Positions 42,214 through 50,974 of a stretch of DNA of 64,000 bases are shown piece by piece. Source of the DNA: Verrucomicrobiota bacterium. GTDB lineage: Bacteria; Verrucomicrobiota; Verrucomicrobiia; Opitutales; Opitutaceae. The position numbers were made by a program, and so were the translations under genes. The notes under the pieces are model-generated. The model had not been told where the DNA came from. It made no database searches and saw only the letters and a list, made by a program, of their open reading frames with translations. Where the stretch lies: assembly GCA_023426435.1 (NCBI GenBank), contig JAFAAS010000074.1:62001-126000 (forward strand), in the 5' to 3' direction. Position 1 is the stretch's first letter. The number at the start of each line of letters is the position of its first letter.

Positions 42214-44211
42214 TCAGGGATAATATTCCGGCTCCTGTTTGGTTTCGTTGCTGAGCTTCCAACTGACTTCTTCCACCCACGCATTGTGGGAAAGATTGGC
42301 GAACCACTCCCGCTCGTGCGCGCGGCGGAAACGCAGCAACTCCTCGAGCAACGCCTTCCCACGCTCCGGCGCCGAGGCCGGGTCCGCGGTCGTGAGTTGC
42401 TCCGACACCGCCGAACAGAGTTTGGCGTGCGCCAAACCCGTTTGGAGGAACTTCACGCGCGCCAGCGCCTCGGGGTCGCGCGCCGCCGCCTTGGCCGCCT
42501 TCGCGAGCAAGGAATCACCCGCGGCCAGCACGTCCGCCGGAAACACGCGATGCGTCGCCTTGGCCCAGCTCCGCCAGCGCAGCGCCACGCGATCGTAGAA
42601 CCGGTCCATGATCATCTGGCGGTTGTTCATCGTGTAGTTCTCGTAGTGCTCGAAATAGGCCTTCACCTGCTTCGCCGCCGGGCCAAAGGCCGCGTAATAC
42701 TCGGCCAGGATTTTGTCGACCGACGCCTCCGGGTGCGTGTGCAGGCGCATCAGCAGGTAAAGCGTCGGACCCTGCGTGCTCCACTGTCCGGTGAGCGAAT
42801 CGAAGTCCGTCGCCGCCATGCCGTGGGTCGCCTGGAACTGGAAGTCGTCGGCAAACTGGCGCGCGAAAATGAACGGCATGCTGTAGCCATCGAGGAAGTA
42901 ATTGGTGCGCGCGAAGAGCGTCGCACCGGTGTCCGCCCAGCCCTTCCACTGGTCCTTATACCACTGATGCTCGTCGTCCGTGCGCGGATACCAGCCGGCC
43001 GAAGGACAGAATCCGAGGACGATATTCTCGTTCAACTTCACGCCCGACGTCGGGGCCTGGAAATAGTTGAAGTAAACGTAGCCAACAATTTTGACGTCCG
43101 GCCGGTGCACCGCCGCCAGCTTTTGCACGGCCAGCGCAAAGCGCGCGTAGCGATCCGAGGTGAAGCGCGTGCCGTAAACTTTGAAGTTGGGCGCATAATA
43201 CTTCATCGCATCCGCCGGTTCCGGCCCGTCCCACGCCTGGCAGTTTTCGCATTCGCACGAAGCGATGAAATCGTTTTCCACCACATTGATCGAGGCCGGC
43301 AGGCTTTCCGGCGTGCCCTGCCCCTTCTCCAGCCAGAGTTCGACAATCTTCCGGTGTAGCCCCGGCTCGGATACACACATCGAGAAGCGATCGCCGGGTT
43401 TCACCGGGCCGCGCTTGCCGTTCACGAGCTGAAACCACTCCGGATGCTCGCGCCCGTATTTCTCCCACCAATCGACATAGGCGTGGCCATAACTCAGCCG
43501 CTGGCTGCGTCCCATCCGATGACGCCGCAGAAACACCGCTTGGGCGCGCATGTAATCCTCCTTGGCGCCCGGCGTGAATCCGAGGGCCGGATACTCCGTC
43601 TGGAACGATCCCGGCCGGACGTTCCGTTGGAAAAACCGCGGGGAAATCGTCTCGTTGGCGGCGCTCACGGCGAGCGTCTTTCTCTTCGGCACAAAGGTGC
43701 CGAGTTCACCCGGCCAAATCCAGCGCACCCCGAGATCGCGCTCGAGCCACTCGTAAACGCCAAATAACGTCCCGGCCGACGCATTGAACGTTCCAAACGG
43801 CGGCGCCGCGTCCAGCGGCTGATCCGCCGCATCGCGGCCGACGATGAACAGCACGTTCTTGCCCGTCTTGAGCACAAACGTTTCCGCCGGCAACTGATCC
43901 GCCGCGATGCCCGCCGCGCGCGCCGCCTGGGTGTCGCCCACATAAATGCGCGGCTGCGACGCGTCCGTGACTTCGCCTTCGCGCCGCACCGGCAGCTTTG
44001 CGCCCGTCGCCCGTTCGACGTGTTGAACCAGTTCCTGCGCCGCATACGTCGCAGTAACCGACGGCTGATCCGACGTCACCACCACCGCCTTGGGCGCCCC
44101 GCGAACGACCGCCTCGAAAGCCGGTTTCGCCAGCAACCCTCCCGCGGCGCCGAAGGTTAAAAACGCGCAGGCCAACCACCGTCGGCCGCAGGAAAGCAGG
44201 TCTATTTTCAT
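42214..44211 (-). CDS. DUF4838 protein, copy 2 (secreted, glycan-linked)
   Basis: A 665-residue paralogue of the protein at 38633-40594. Signal peptide ACAFLTFGAAGGLLA, then the same N-terminal domain (AAQELVQHVERATGAKLPVR, TLFGVYEWLERDLGVRWIWP) and barrel (HPEWFQLVNGKRGP, CECENCQAWDGPEPADA). The two copies share block after block but differ in their loops, so they were duplicated some time ago and may now act on different linkages. It lies 16 nt before the pectate-lyase gene and 55 nt after the GH31 gene. Confidence 0.85.
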   Translation of the reverse strand: MKIDLLSCGRRWLACAFLTFGAAGGLLAKPAFEAVVRGAPKAVVVTSDQPSVTATYAAQELVQHVERATGAKLPVRREGEVTDASQPRIYVGDTQAARAAGIAADQLPAETFVLKTGKNVLFIVGRDAADQPLDAAPPFGTFNASAGTLFGVYEWLERDLGVRWIWPGELGTFVPKRKTLAVSAANETISPRFFQRNVRPGSFQTEYPALGFTPGAKEDYMRAQAVFLRRHRMGRSQRLSYGHAYVDWWEKYGREHPEWFQLVNGKRGPVKPGDRFSMCVSEPGLHRKIVELWLEKGQGTPESLPASINVVENDFIASCECENCQAWDGPEPADAMKYYAPNFKVYGTRFTSDRYARFALAVQKLAAVHRPDVKIVGYVYFNYFQAPTSGVKLNENIVLGFCPSAGWYPRTDDEHQWYKDQWKGWADTGATLFARTNYFLDGYSMPFIFARQFADDFQFQATHGMAATDFDSLTGQWSTQGPTLYLLMRLHTHPEASVDKILAEYYAAFGPAAKQVKAYFEHYENYTMNNRQMIMDRFYDRVALRWRSWAKATHRVFPADVLAAGDSLLAKAAKAAARDPEALARVKFLQTGLAHAKLCSAVSEQLTTADPASAPERGKALLEELLRFRRAHEREWFANLSHNAWVEEVSWKLSNETKQEPEYYP

Positions 44212-44266
44212 TGGAGTAATTGGGAAATGAATACGTCGCTTCGAGTGATGAGCGTGCTCGCGCGGC

Positions 44267-46687
44267 TTACGCCGTGGGCTGCAGCCGCACCGTGAGGGCG
44301 TCGCCCTGGCCTGAGTTGAATTTGCGGATCCACAGCTTTCCGGTGCTCCGGTCGTGGAACCAGCCTTCCCCGCCCGTGCGAAACGCCGCCAGCGAATCGA
44401 AGCGCTCGAGGGTGCCCGATCCTGCTGCCACCGCTGCAGCGGCGAACGTGCCGTCGAGATGAACGCGGAGGAGATGATTTCGTCGCGTTTCGCTCCAGCG
44501 CAGCGTCAACGCATCGTGGCTGCTCCACTCGGCCGCGATACGCACGGGATCTTCCGTGTCGTGCAGCGTGAACGCGCTCGCGCCGCGCACTTTCGGCCAG
44601 ATCGCGAGCGTCACAAAGCCGGCGGACTCGGGCCATCCGAAGCCGCTGAACTCGTTCGTCACTTCCAGCGGAATGATCGCACCTTCCTTGATATAGAGCG
44701 GGAACTTGTCCTTCACGAACCAGCCTTTGAACCAGGTCACATGCGCAGGCCCCACAAGCGTTTCTTGGTTGTCCCAGAAATCATGCCAGCGACCCGCCGG
44801 CAGATAGACGCCGCGATCGTAGTTGTTGTTGAGCATCGGCGCGACCAGCAGTGACTCGCCCACGGTGAACTGGTCGTCGACCCGCCACGTTTCGATGTCG
44901 TCCTGATTCGACCACACGAGCGGACGACAGATCGGCGCGCCCGTCGCCGCCGCCTCGCGGGCAAGCGTCGCCCAGAGCGGCGTCAGGTCGGTGTGCAGCC
45001 ACGCGAGATATCGAAAGTGCGTGACCGACTCCTCGGAATACCACCAGGGCATGTGCAGCGTCTGCATGCCGGGCAGCATCGCTCCGAATTGCGCCCAACG
45101 AAGCCACACGTTTTCCGGCGCCGGCCGGTCCTCGAAGCCGCCGATGTCGGTCGAGACAAACGGAAATCCCGAAAACGCGAGCGACAGCGTCGAATACACC
45201 GTCGAGGGCAAGCCGTTGTTCGCGTAGCTGCCGCTCAAATCGCCCGGCCACTTGAAATTCGTGAACGCCGACGAACCCGCCCACGCCGCGCGTGGAATCA
45301 TCAAAAACTCGTCGCCATATTTTTTCTGCAACGCTTCGAAAAACACGCGGCTATATTCTGTCGCGTAGGAGTTGTGCACCTCCGCGCCGCGTCGTCCGCC
45401 ATGCAGCAGCGCATCGGCCGGCAAATCCTGTCCGGCGTCGAGTTTATAGCCGCGAATTCCGGTTTCGAGGCTTCGCTCGATCTGCGCCCGCCACCAGGCA
45501 AACGCCTCGGGGTTGAACAAATCGATCATGTTGTAATAGCGCCCTTCGAGTTCGCCCGAGGCCGTCACGTTCACCTTCGCGTTGTCCGCCGCCGCTCCGG
45601 GTTTCCGCACGAGATATCCGCGCTCGACCGCTTCCTTCCAATTCGACGCATCGGGTGTCGTGTAAGGCACCGTCCACGCGAGCGTGCGAACTCCCTTCTC
45701 TTCCAACCGCCGCACCAGTCCGGGAAGATCCGGGCTGAATTCCGGGTTGGGCACAAAGGTATTGCGCGCATCCTGCCACGGCGGCTCGAACCACGTCACG
45801 CCCACCGGAATCGAGAGCGCCTTCAAGCGGTCGACCATGTGGATGAAGTGCTCGCCCTTCAACGTATCGATCTTCGCCGCCGGCTGCTCCGGGTCGGACA
45901 TGAGCCAGAACCAGGGCTTGAACGCCCAGCGGGGCGGCCGCTGCGGCAGGCCCTGCACCGAGAGGAAATTGCGCACCGTGGTCGCGATGCTGTCGCCCGC
46001 CACGAGCACGAAATCCATCTCGTCCGTCGCCGCTTCGAACACGATCCGGTCCGACTCGCGCCGGCCCACGTCGAAGCGCACGCGCCCGCCGTAGTTCAGG
46101 AAGAACGCGTAGTTATTCGTGGATACATAATACGGCATGTAAGCGCATTCGTCCGGCGTGCCGCCGCGCGCCCAGAGGTCGAGCGCCTGTCCGCGTTGCG
46201 CCACGCGACCGTTCCACATTTCACCAAAACCGTAGATCTCTTCGATCGTGCGCAGCGCGGTCGTGCCGCGCAGCGCCGTCACGGCCGCGTCGACCGCGCT
46301 CACGCGCACCTGAAACCCATTGTCGCCAAACGCCCGCACTTCCGCCCGCACCGGCGTTCCGTCCGCCAACGCCACGTCGACGAGCACGGCGTCGCCGTTC
46401 CGTCGCACCCCGGTCACTTTCTGCAACGGCTGCCACGCCCCGGCGATCTGCAGCGCCGGCGGCGCCGCCTCGACAAATCGCTCGCCTCGATCCGCGCCCT
46501 GCAAACGCAGCCGCCACGGCTCGCGTTCGATCACCAATTCCGCCCCCGCGTGACGAAGACGAATGTCCTTCGTCGTTTCCTCCACGGCGATGTCGTTCGC
46601 GCGCGCGGAGGCCGCAGCCAAGGCAGGGGTTGAAGCGAACGCGACCGCGATCGCGGCGCAGAGCAGAATCCAGGCGTTTCGTATCAT
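44267..46687 (-). CDS. GH31-family alpha-glycosidase
   Basis: An 806-residue secreted retaining alpha-glycosidase. Signal peptide AIAVAFASTPALAAA. The N-terminal beta domain spans to ~250. The barrel carries VTWFEPPWQDARNTF, nucleophile Asp in GYKLDAGQD and the acid/base in KWPGDLSGSY, then FSGFPFVSTDIGGFEDRPAP. GH31 members act on alpha-glucosides, alpha-xylosides, alpha-galactosides or sulfoquinovosides; the YKLDAG form with a following Gln does not fix the specificity. It is in the pectin-type operon between GH105 (24 nt) and DUF4838 copy 2 (55 nt). Confidence 0.9.
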   Translation of the reverse strand: MIRNAWILLCAAIAVAFASTPALAAASARANDIAVEETTKDIRLRHAGAELVIEREPWRLRLQGADRGERFVEAAPPALQIAGAWQPLQKVTGVRRNGDAVLVDVALADGTPVRAEVRAFGDNGFQVRVSAVDAAVTALRGTTALRTIEEIYGFGEMWNGRVAQRGQALDLWARGGTPDECAYMPYYVSTNNYAFFLNYGGRVRFDVGRRESDRIVFEAATDEMDFVLVAGDSIATTVRNFLSVQGLPQRPPRWAFKPWFWLMSDPEQPAAKIDTLKGEHFIHMVDRLKALSIPVGVTWFEPPWQDARNTFVPNPEFSPDLPGLVRRLEEKGVRTLAWTVPYTTPDASNWKEAVERGYLVRKPGAAADNAKVNVTASGELEGRYYNMIDLFNPEAFAWWRAQIERSLETGIRGYKLDAGQDLPADALLHGGRRGAEVHNSYATEYSRVFFEALQKKYGDEFLMIPRAAWAGSSAFTNFKWPGDLSGSYANNGLPSTVYSTLSLAFSGFPFVSTDIGGFEDRPAPENVWLRWAQFGAMLPGMQTLHMPWWYSEESVTHFRYLAWLHTDLTPLWATLAREAAATGAPICRPLVWSNQDDIETWRVDDQFTVGESLLVAPMLNNNYDRGVYLPAGRWHDFWDNQETLVGPAHVTWFKGWFVKDKFPLYIKEGAIIPLEVTNEFSGFGWPESAGFVTLAIWPKVRGASAFTLHDTEDPVRIAAEWSSHDALTLRWSETRRNHLLRVHLDGTFAAAAVAAGSGTLERFDSLAAFRTGGEGWFHDRSTGKLWIRKFNSGQGDALTVRLQPTA

Positions 46688-46711
46688 GAGAACCTTGGCC
46701 GCTGCGTCGCG

Positions 46712-47842
46712 TTAGAGCCCGAGGAAAGCCGATGCACACCAGAGGATCGGCGCCTGTCCGTGGAGGTCGCCCGTGATGCGCTGACGATCGAGATAATATT
46801 GGCGGTCATTCTTTTTGTTCGTGCCTTCGCACACTTCGCGGATGTCGCCGTTGGGCTCGATGTAGTTGAGCATCGCGAGCCAGCCCTTGCGCGCCGCCGG
46901 GCCGTAAGTTTCCGCGTCCAGCCAGCCGTATTTCACGCCGGTGATGAAGGCGAAGGTGAACATGCCCGTGCACGACGTCTCCGGCCACGAGGTCGGATCG
47001 TCGATCAACTGATGCCACATGCCATTCGCATCCTGGTGCTTGAGCAACGTCGCCATCATCTTTCGGTAGCTTTGCAGGATGCGCTCGCGACGCGGGTGAT
47101 CCGCCGGCATCGCGCGCAGCATTTCAGACATGCCCGCCGCGAACCAACCGTCGCCGCGGCCCCAGAAAAACGGCACATCCGGCGCGTGATAAAAAAGTCC
47201 GTTCGGCTGCTGGAGTTTCTCCAGATACGCCACCGCTTCCTCCGCCGCACGATTGAGATACTTCGCGTCTCCAGTCGCTCGATACGCCTGCGTCTGGAGC
47301 ATCGTGATCATATACATGTCATCGATCCAGAACCGCGTGTGCCAGCTCAGGCCCTTCGCCACGGCTTCGCGCGCCTCTGCGTCGAGGAGCTTTTCATCCG
47401 ACGGCGTCGTCCATTGCTGATCGGCCAGGCTCAGGCCGATATTCAGGTAGCGCGGATCCTTTTTCTGGATGTAAATTTCGAGCGGCAGCGCGCCGAACAC
47501 CGCGAAATCGACATTCGCCGGCGGAGGGATGAGCTTCGCCTTTTCGCCAAACAACGGCTGAAACCGGTCGACGAGACGCTGGGTCGTCGCCGCGTCCTTC
47601 GTCAGCCGCGCAAACGACAATGCGCCATACCAGGTGCAGGTTTCGACATAGTGGATGACACCCGCGCCGAGCAGGCGGTAATCGCGTTGCAGGAAGCGCT
47701 CCGTGACGCGCTTGCCGACTTCTTCAGGCGACTGGCCCTTGGCCCAGGGGCCGAAGTCGTAGCTGGCGCGCGCCATGTGCGCACCCAGCCCCAACACGAC
47801 CAATGCGAGCAAGGCGATACGAGGTAACCGGGGTGTATTCAT
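46712..47842 (-). CDS. GH105 unsaturated rhamnogalacturonyl/glucuronyl hydrolase
   Basis: A 376-residue (alpha/alpha)6 enzyme from ATG 47842 with a signal peptide ending near AHMARA. WHTRFWIDDMYMITML and PFFWGRGDGWFAAGMSEML are the catalytic and substrate-binding blocks of GH88/GH105, and YLDRQRITGDLHGQAPILWC closes the barrel. It removes the 4,5-unsaturated uronic acid left by a polysaccharide lyase, which fits the PL10 gene in the same operon. It starts 22 nt after the Gfo/Idh/MocA gene. Confidence 0.9.
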   Translation of the reverse strand: MNTPRLPRIALLALVVLGLGAHMARASYDFGPWAKGQSPEEVGKRVTERFLQRDYRLLGAGVIHYVETCTWYGALSFARLTKDAATTQRLVDRFQPLFGEKAKLIPPPANVDFAVFGALPLEIYIQKKDPRYLNIGLSLADQQWTTPSDEKLLDAEAREAVAKGLSWHTRFWIDDMYMITMLQTQAYRATGDAKYLNRAAEEAVAYLEKLQQPNGLFYHAPDVPFFWGRGDGWFAAGMSEMLRAMPADHPRRERILQSYRKMMATLLKHQDANGMWHQLIDDPTSWPETSCTGMFTFAFITGVKYGWLDAETYGPAARKGWLAMLNYIEPNGDIREVCEGTNKKNDRQYYLDRQRITGDLHGQAPILWCASAFLGL

Positions 47843-47864
47843 AGAATGGATAACGTGTGAAAAG

Positions 47865-48911
47865 CTATAAGGTGACCAATTCCGTCCGGCCGGAGCGTTC
47901 CGCCCGGCCCATCGCCGCGAGCACCGCGGTAGCATTGACGATGTCATCGACCGGCAGCTCGACCGCGCGAACGCCCGTCATCGCCGCGTGAAAACTCTGC
48001 CAGGGATAACTCCCCGAAACCTCGGCCGATTCCCAGGTCTGGCGCACGAGACCACCGCCCGGCTGCGAGGCGACCAAGGTCAGCCGCGACGAATGCTCCG
48101 CCTCGCCATACTCCACCGGGAACACGTTGCGCAGGATTGTGCCGCGCTCGTAGTGCAACGTGAGGGCGTTCGCGTAATGTTGGCCATTGTCCACGCAGAA
48201 GGTCGCATGCACGCTGCCGATGGCGCCGCTGACGAATTCCAACCCGAGTTGCGCGTTGTCCGCCGTGGGTCGCCCCGTGAACAGCCGGCTGCTCAGCACC
48301 TGCACGGCGCGCACCGGCCCGAAGAGGGCGATCAAATCGTTGAGTGAATAAATTCCGAGGCGAAACACCGGCGCCGCAGGACACAATTGCGGATCGTCAA
48401 ACCATCGCCCGTCCGCCTGCTCGCGATACGAAATCAGCATTTCCGCCCGGCAGCTCACCGGCCGTCCAAGCCCATGCTCCTGCTGCCACGCCAGGATTTG
48501 TTTCAGATACCCCGGCCGCTCGGCCGCCGGGGAGTTGATCTGGATCGTGCGACCCAGGCGCCTCGCTTCTTCGAGCACGCTGCGCGCGGCGGCCGGATCG
48601 AGTTCGAAGGGCTTCGTGGTGATCACGTCCTTCCCCGCTCGGATAATCGTCCGCAGCAACGCCGCTCGTCCCACCGGCCCGCTGAACAACGCCACGGCCG
48701 GGATGTCGCCGTCGGCGAGCAACGCCTCGAGCGAGGTATATCCTTTTACCGGATACTTCGCGCAAAAGGCGGCGACCTTCGCCTCGTCCGCATCACAAAC
48801 CGCCGCGACCGCGAAGCACTCCGACGCCGCCCCGCGGATCAGCGTCTCCGCCACGGCGGCCCCGAAACCGAGACCCACGAAACCGATTTTCAACGGCGCG
48901 CGTCCCGTCAC
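47865..48911 (-). CDS. Gfo/Idh/MocA-family oxidoreductase
   Basis: A 348-residue NAD(P)-dependent sugar oxidoreductase. The Rossmann start is LKIGFVGLGFGAAVAETLIR, KDVITTKPFELD replaces the usual EKP motif, and the C-terminal alpha-beta domain follows (GSVHATFCVDNGQHYANAL). Members oxidise, reduce or isomerise sugars and inositols. No signal peptide, so it acts on imported sugars. It is coupled to the araC gene by a 4-nt overlap. Confidence 0.88.
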   Translation of the reverse strand: MTGRAPLKIGFVGLGFGAAVAETLIRGAASECFAVAAVCDADEAKVAAFCAKYPVKGYTSLEALLADGDIPAVALFSGPVGRAALLRTIIRAGKDVITTKPFELDPAAARSVLEEARRLGRTIQINSPAAERPGYLKQILAWQQEHGLGRPVSCRAEMLISYREQADGRWFDDPQLCPAAPVFRLGIYSLNDLIALFGPVRAVQVLSSRLFTGRPTADNAQLGLEFVSGAIGSVHATFCVDNGQHYANALTLHYERGTILRNVFPVEYGEAEHSSRLTLVASQPGGGLVRQTWESAEVSGSYPWQSFHAAMTGVRAVELPVDDIVNATAVLAAMGRAERSGRTELVTL

Positions 48912-49876
48912 GACGACGCCTCCATCCGCGCCGCCCAGGCGGAGGGCAGTTTGCCCGTGTGATTGCGAAAGGCGCGGCTGAAATCGTGCGGATGCCGGTA
49001 GCCCAGCCGATACGCAATCTCTTTGATGCTCGCGCCGTCCCGCTTGAGCATGCGTTCCGCTTCACGCCGGCGCAGCTCCGCCACACTCTTCATCACGGTC
49101 GTGCCTAGCCGCTCGCGGAACAAACGCTGCACGGTGGCAGGCGACACGCCGAGAAAATCCGCGAGTCGCGCGAGCGGCTGCCGCGATGACACATGGGTTT
49201 CGATCCATTGCAGTGCCCGCTCAATCGTCTCCTTGCGCGGATCTCCGGTGCTGCCTTCGCTGATACGCGCGATGCGCGCCTCGAGCAGCGATTGCAACCC
49301 GCCCAATGCCGCCTCGGAATGCAGATCGCCGCGAAACGCCTCGCTCCGGCATTGAGCGTGCAGATGCCGGAGTTCGTGCGCGTCGGCCACCTCCAGCGGA
49401 TAGTGCACGAACGAGTCGCGGCGCAGTCCCGTCATCACGGCGTGCACCGGGCGCCGCCAGATCCAAACCAGGTGTTTGTTCACCTGCGATGACGCGTCCC
49501 GCCACGCGGCCTTGCACTCGGGTCCGAGCAAGACCAGCGCAGGTCCGCGAACCTGTTCCGTCCGCCCGCCCGCCGCCAACGTTCCGGAACCCGCCTCCAC
49601 GACCACATACGTCCAACCGGTCGAAGCCGAATGGGCCGACGCCATTCCTCCGAAATATCGTCCGCCCCAGGTGAGGAATTGCAGCGGTCCCACTCCGTTG
49701 TCCGGCGCTCGCCAGCACGCTTGATCCACTTGCGCTCCGGCCCCACTCCGGCCGTCGGCCGCCGCGCGATCCACGCCCCCCGTGAAACTCGCGCTCCATC
49801 GCCCGGCGCCTTGCTTCGCGACACCCGCGAACTTCGAGTTGGCTGCTGAGGTCTTTCCGAAAGCGGCGAGGGACAT
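48908..49876 (-). CDS. AraC-family regulator heading the glycan operon
   Basis: A 322-residue regulator. The N-terminal sensor domain is cupin-like (TGWTYVVVEAGSGTLAAGGRTEQVRGPALVLL). The C-terminal two-HTH domain has PLARLADFLGVSPATVQRLFRERLG and IKEIAYRLGYRHPHDFSRAFRNHTG. It is the first gene of a run of ten minus-strand genes with gaps of at most 55 nt (49876-33209), so it probably controls or senses for the glycan operon. Operator D stands 40 nt before its start. Confidence 0.9.
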   Translation of the reverse strand: MSLAAFGKTSAANSKFAGVAKQGAGRWSASFTGGVDRAAADGRSGAGAQVDQACWRAPDNGVGPLQFLTWGGRYFGGMASAHSASTGWTYVVVEAGSGTLAAGGRTEQVRGPALVLLGPECKAAWRDASSQVNKHLVWIWRRPVHAVMTGLRRDSFVHYPLEVADAHELRHLHAQCRSEAFRGDLHSEAALGGLQSLLEARIARISEGSTGDPRKETIERALQWIETHVSSRQPLARLADFLGVSPATVQRLFRERLGTTVMKSVAELRRREAERMLKRDGASIKEIAYRLGYRHPHDFSRAFRNHTGKLPSAWAARMEASS

Positions 49877-49916
49877 GGTCGGGGGGAAATCAAACCGGTT
49901 CGGTCCGGGCAGGTCG

Positions 49917-49952
49917 TTTCACAATGCGAACTACGTGTTTCGTCAAACAAAA
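49917..49952 (-). promoter_or_regulatory. Two-box IclR-type operator, site D
   Basis: TTTCA-CAATG-CGAAC (49917-49931) and TTTCG-TCAAA-CAAAA (49938-49952), centres 21 bp apart, have the same boxes as site A; only the linker differs. TTGACG reads toward the araC-led glycan operon. The divergent SMP-30 gene starts 104 nt away on the other side and may share the control. Confidence 0.75.
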
Positions 49953-50056
49953 TCATTGCCGACGTTTTTGCCAGCACCAATCTGCGGCGGCGCCAGCGAC
50001 GATTTCGGCAGCGTTGCCGATTTCGTGCCGACGGTCGCGAAACCATTTTCCGCCTC

Positions 50057-50938
50057 ATGAATCTCCGCCCCTCCGTTGCTTTGCCCGCCGGCGCCACACT
50101 CGGCGAGGGACCGATTTGGGACCCGCGCGACGGCTGCCTGTGGTGGGTCGATATCGCGCAGAAGACAGTCAATCGCTTCAATCTCGCCTCCGGCCAGAAC
50201 GATGCGTGGCAGCTCGACGTCACGGTCAGCGCCGTGGCACCGACGATTCGAGGCGACGTGCTCGTCGCCGTGCAAGCGGGCGTCGCGCGCCTTGATCTCG
50301 CGACCGGGCAGTTGACCCATCCTCGCACGCCCCGCGACCACAACCCTGCGATCTGCCGTTTCAACGACGGCAAATGCGATCCCCGCGGCCGTTTCGTCGC
50401 CGGCACGACCTCGCTCACCCACACACCCGCCGCCGGAGCGCTCTACTCCTTCGACACCCAGGGAGCGGTGCGAACGCTCCTGCGCGACGTGTCCCTTTCG
50501 AATGGCTTGGGCTGGAGCCCCGACGGCACGCGTATGTATTTCGTCGATACACCCACGCGCCAGATTGCCACCTTCGATTACGACTTGGATTCCGGCACCG
50601 TGCACAACCGGCGCGTCGCCGCGGAGATCCCCCCATCGTTCGGCTATCCCGATGGGCTCACCGTCGACGCCGACGGTTTCCTCTGGCTCGCCCTGTGGGG
50701 CGGCAGCGCCGTCACCCGCTGGGATCCGCAGACGGGCCGGCTGGTCGAACGCCACCCGCTGCCCGCCTCACACATCACGTCGTGCACGTTCGGCGGAGAA
50801 TTGCTCGACACGCTTTTCGTCACCTCCGCTCGCGAAGACCTCGCCGCCGAGCAACTCCACCTGGAACCGCTCGCCGGCGCGATTTTTTCGCTCTCCGTCG
50901 GTGCACGCGGAATCCCTTGCACGCCTTTCGCCGGCTGA
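50057..50938 (+). CDS. SMP-30/gluconolactonase-family protein
   Basis: A 293-residue six-blade beta-propeller. Metal-site residues are in LGEGPIWDPRDG (Glu), FNDGKCDPRGRF (Asn), SLSNGLGWSPDGTRMYFVDT (Asn) and YPDGLTVDADG (Asp). Family members hydrolyse sugar lactones. No signal peptide, so it should act on a lactone made in the cytoplasm, for example by the Gfo/Idh/MocA enzyme on the opposite strand. It is followed by a sulfatase gene 36 nt later. Confidence 0.9.
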   Translation: MNLRPSVALPAGATLGEGPIWDPRDGCLWWVDIAQKTVNRFNLASGQNDAWQLDVTVSAVAPTIRGDVLVAVQAGVARLDLATGQLTHPRTPRDHNPAICRFNDGKCDPRGRFVAGTTSLTHTPAAGALYSFDTQGAVRTLLRDVSLSNGLGWSPDGTRMYFVDTPTRQIATFDYDLDSGTVHNRRVAAEIPPSFGYPDGLTVDADGFLWLALWGGSAVTRWDPQTGRLVERHPLPASHITSCTFGGELLDTLFVTSAREDLAAEQLHLEPLAGAIFSLSVGARGIPCTPFAG

Positions 50939-50974
50939 CCGCCACCCTTCACGCGCCCCTAACCTCTCGCCCCA

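Noticed and set aside
44993..46633. 546-codon plus-strand open frame opposite the GH31 gene
   Set aside because: Antisense shadow of a complete GH31 enzyme.
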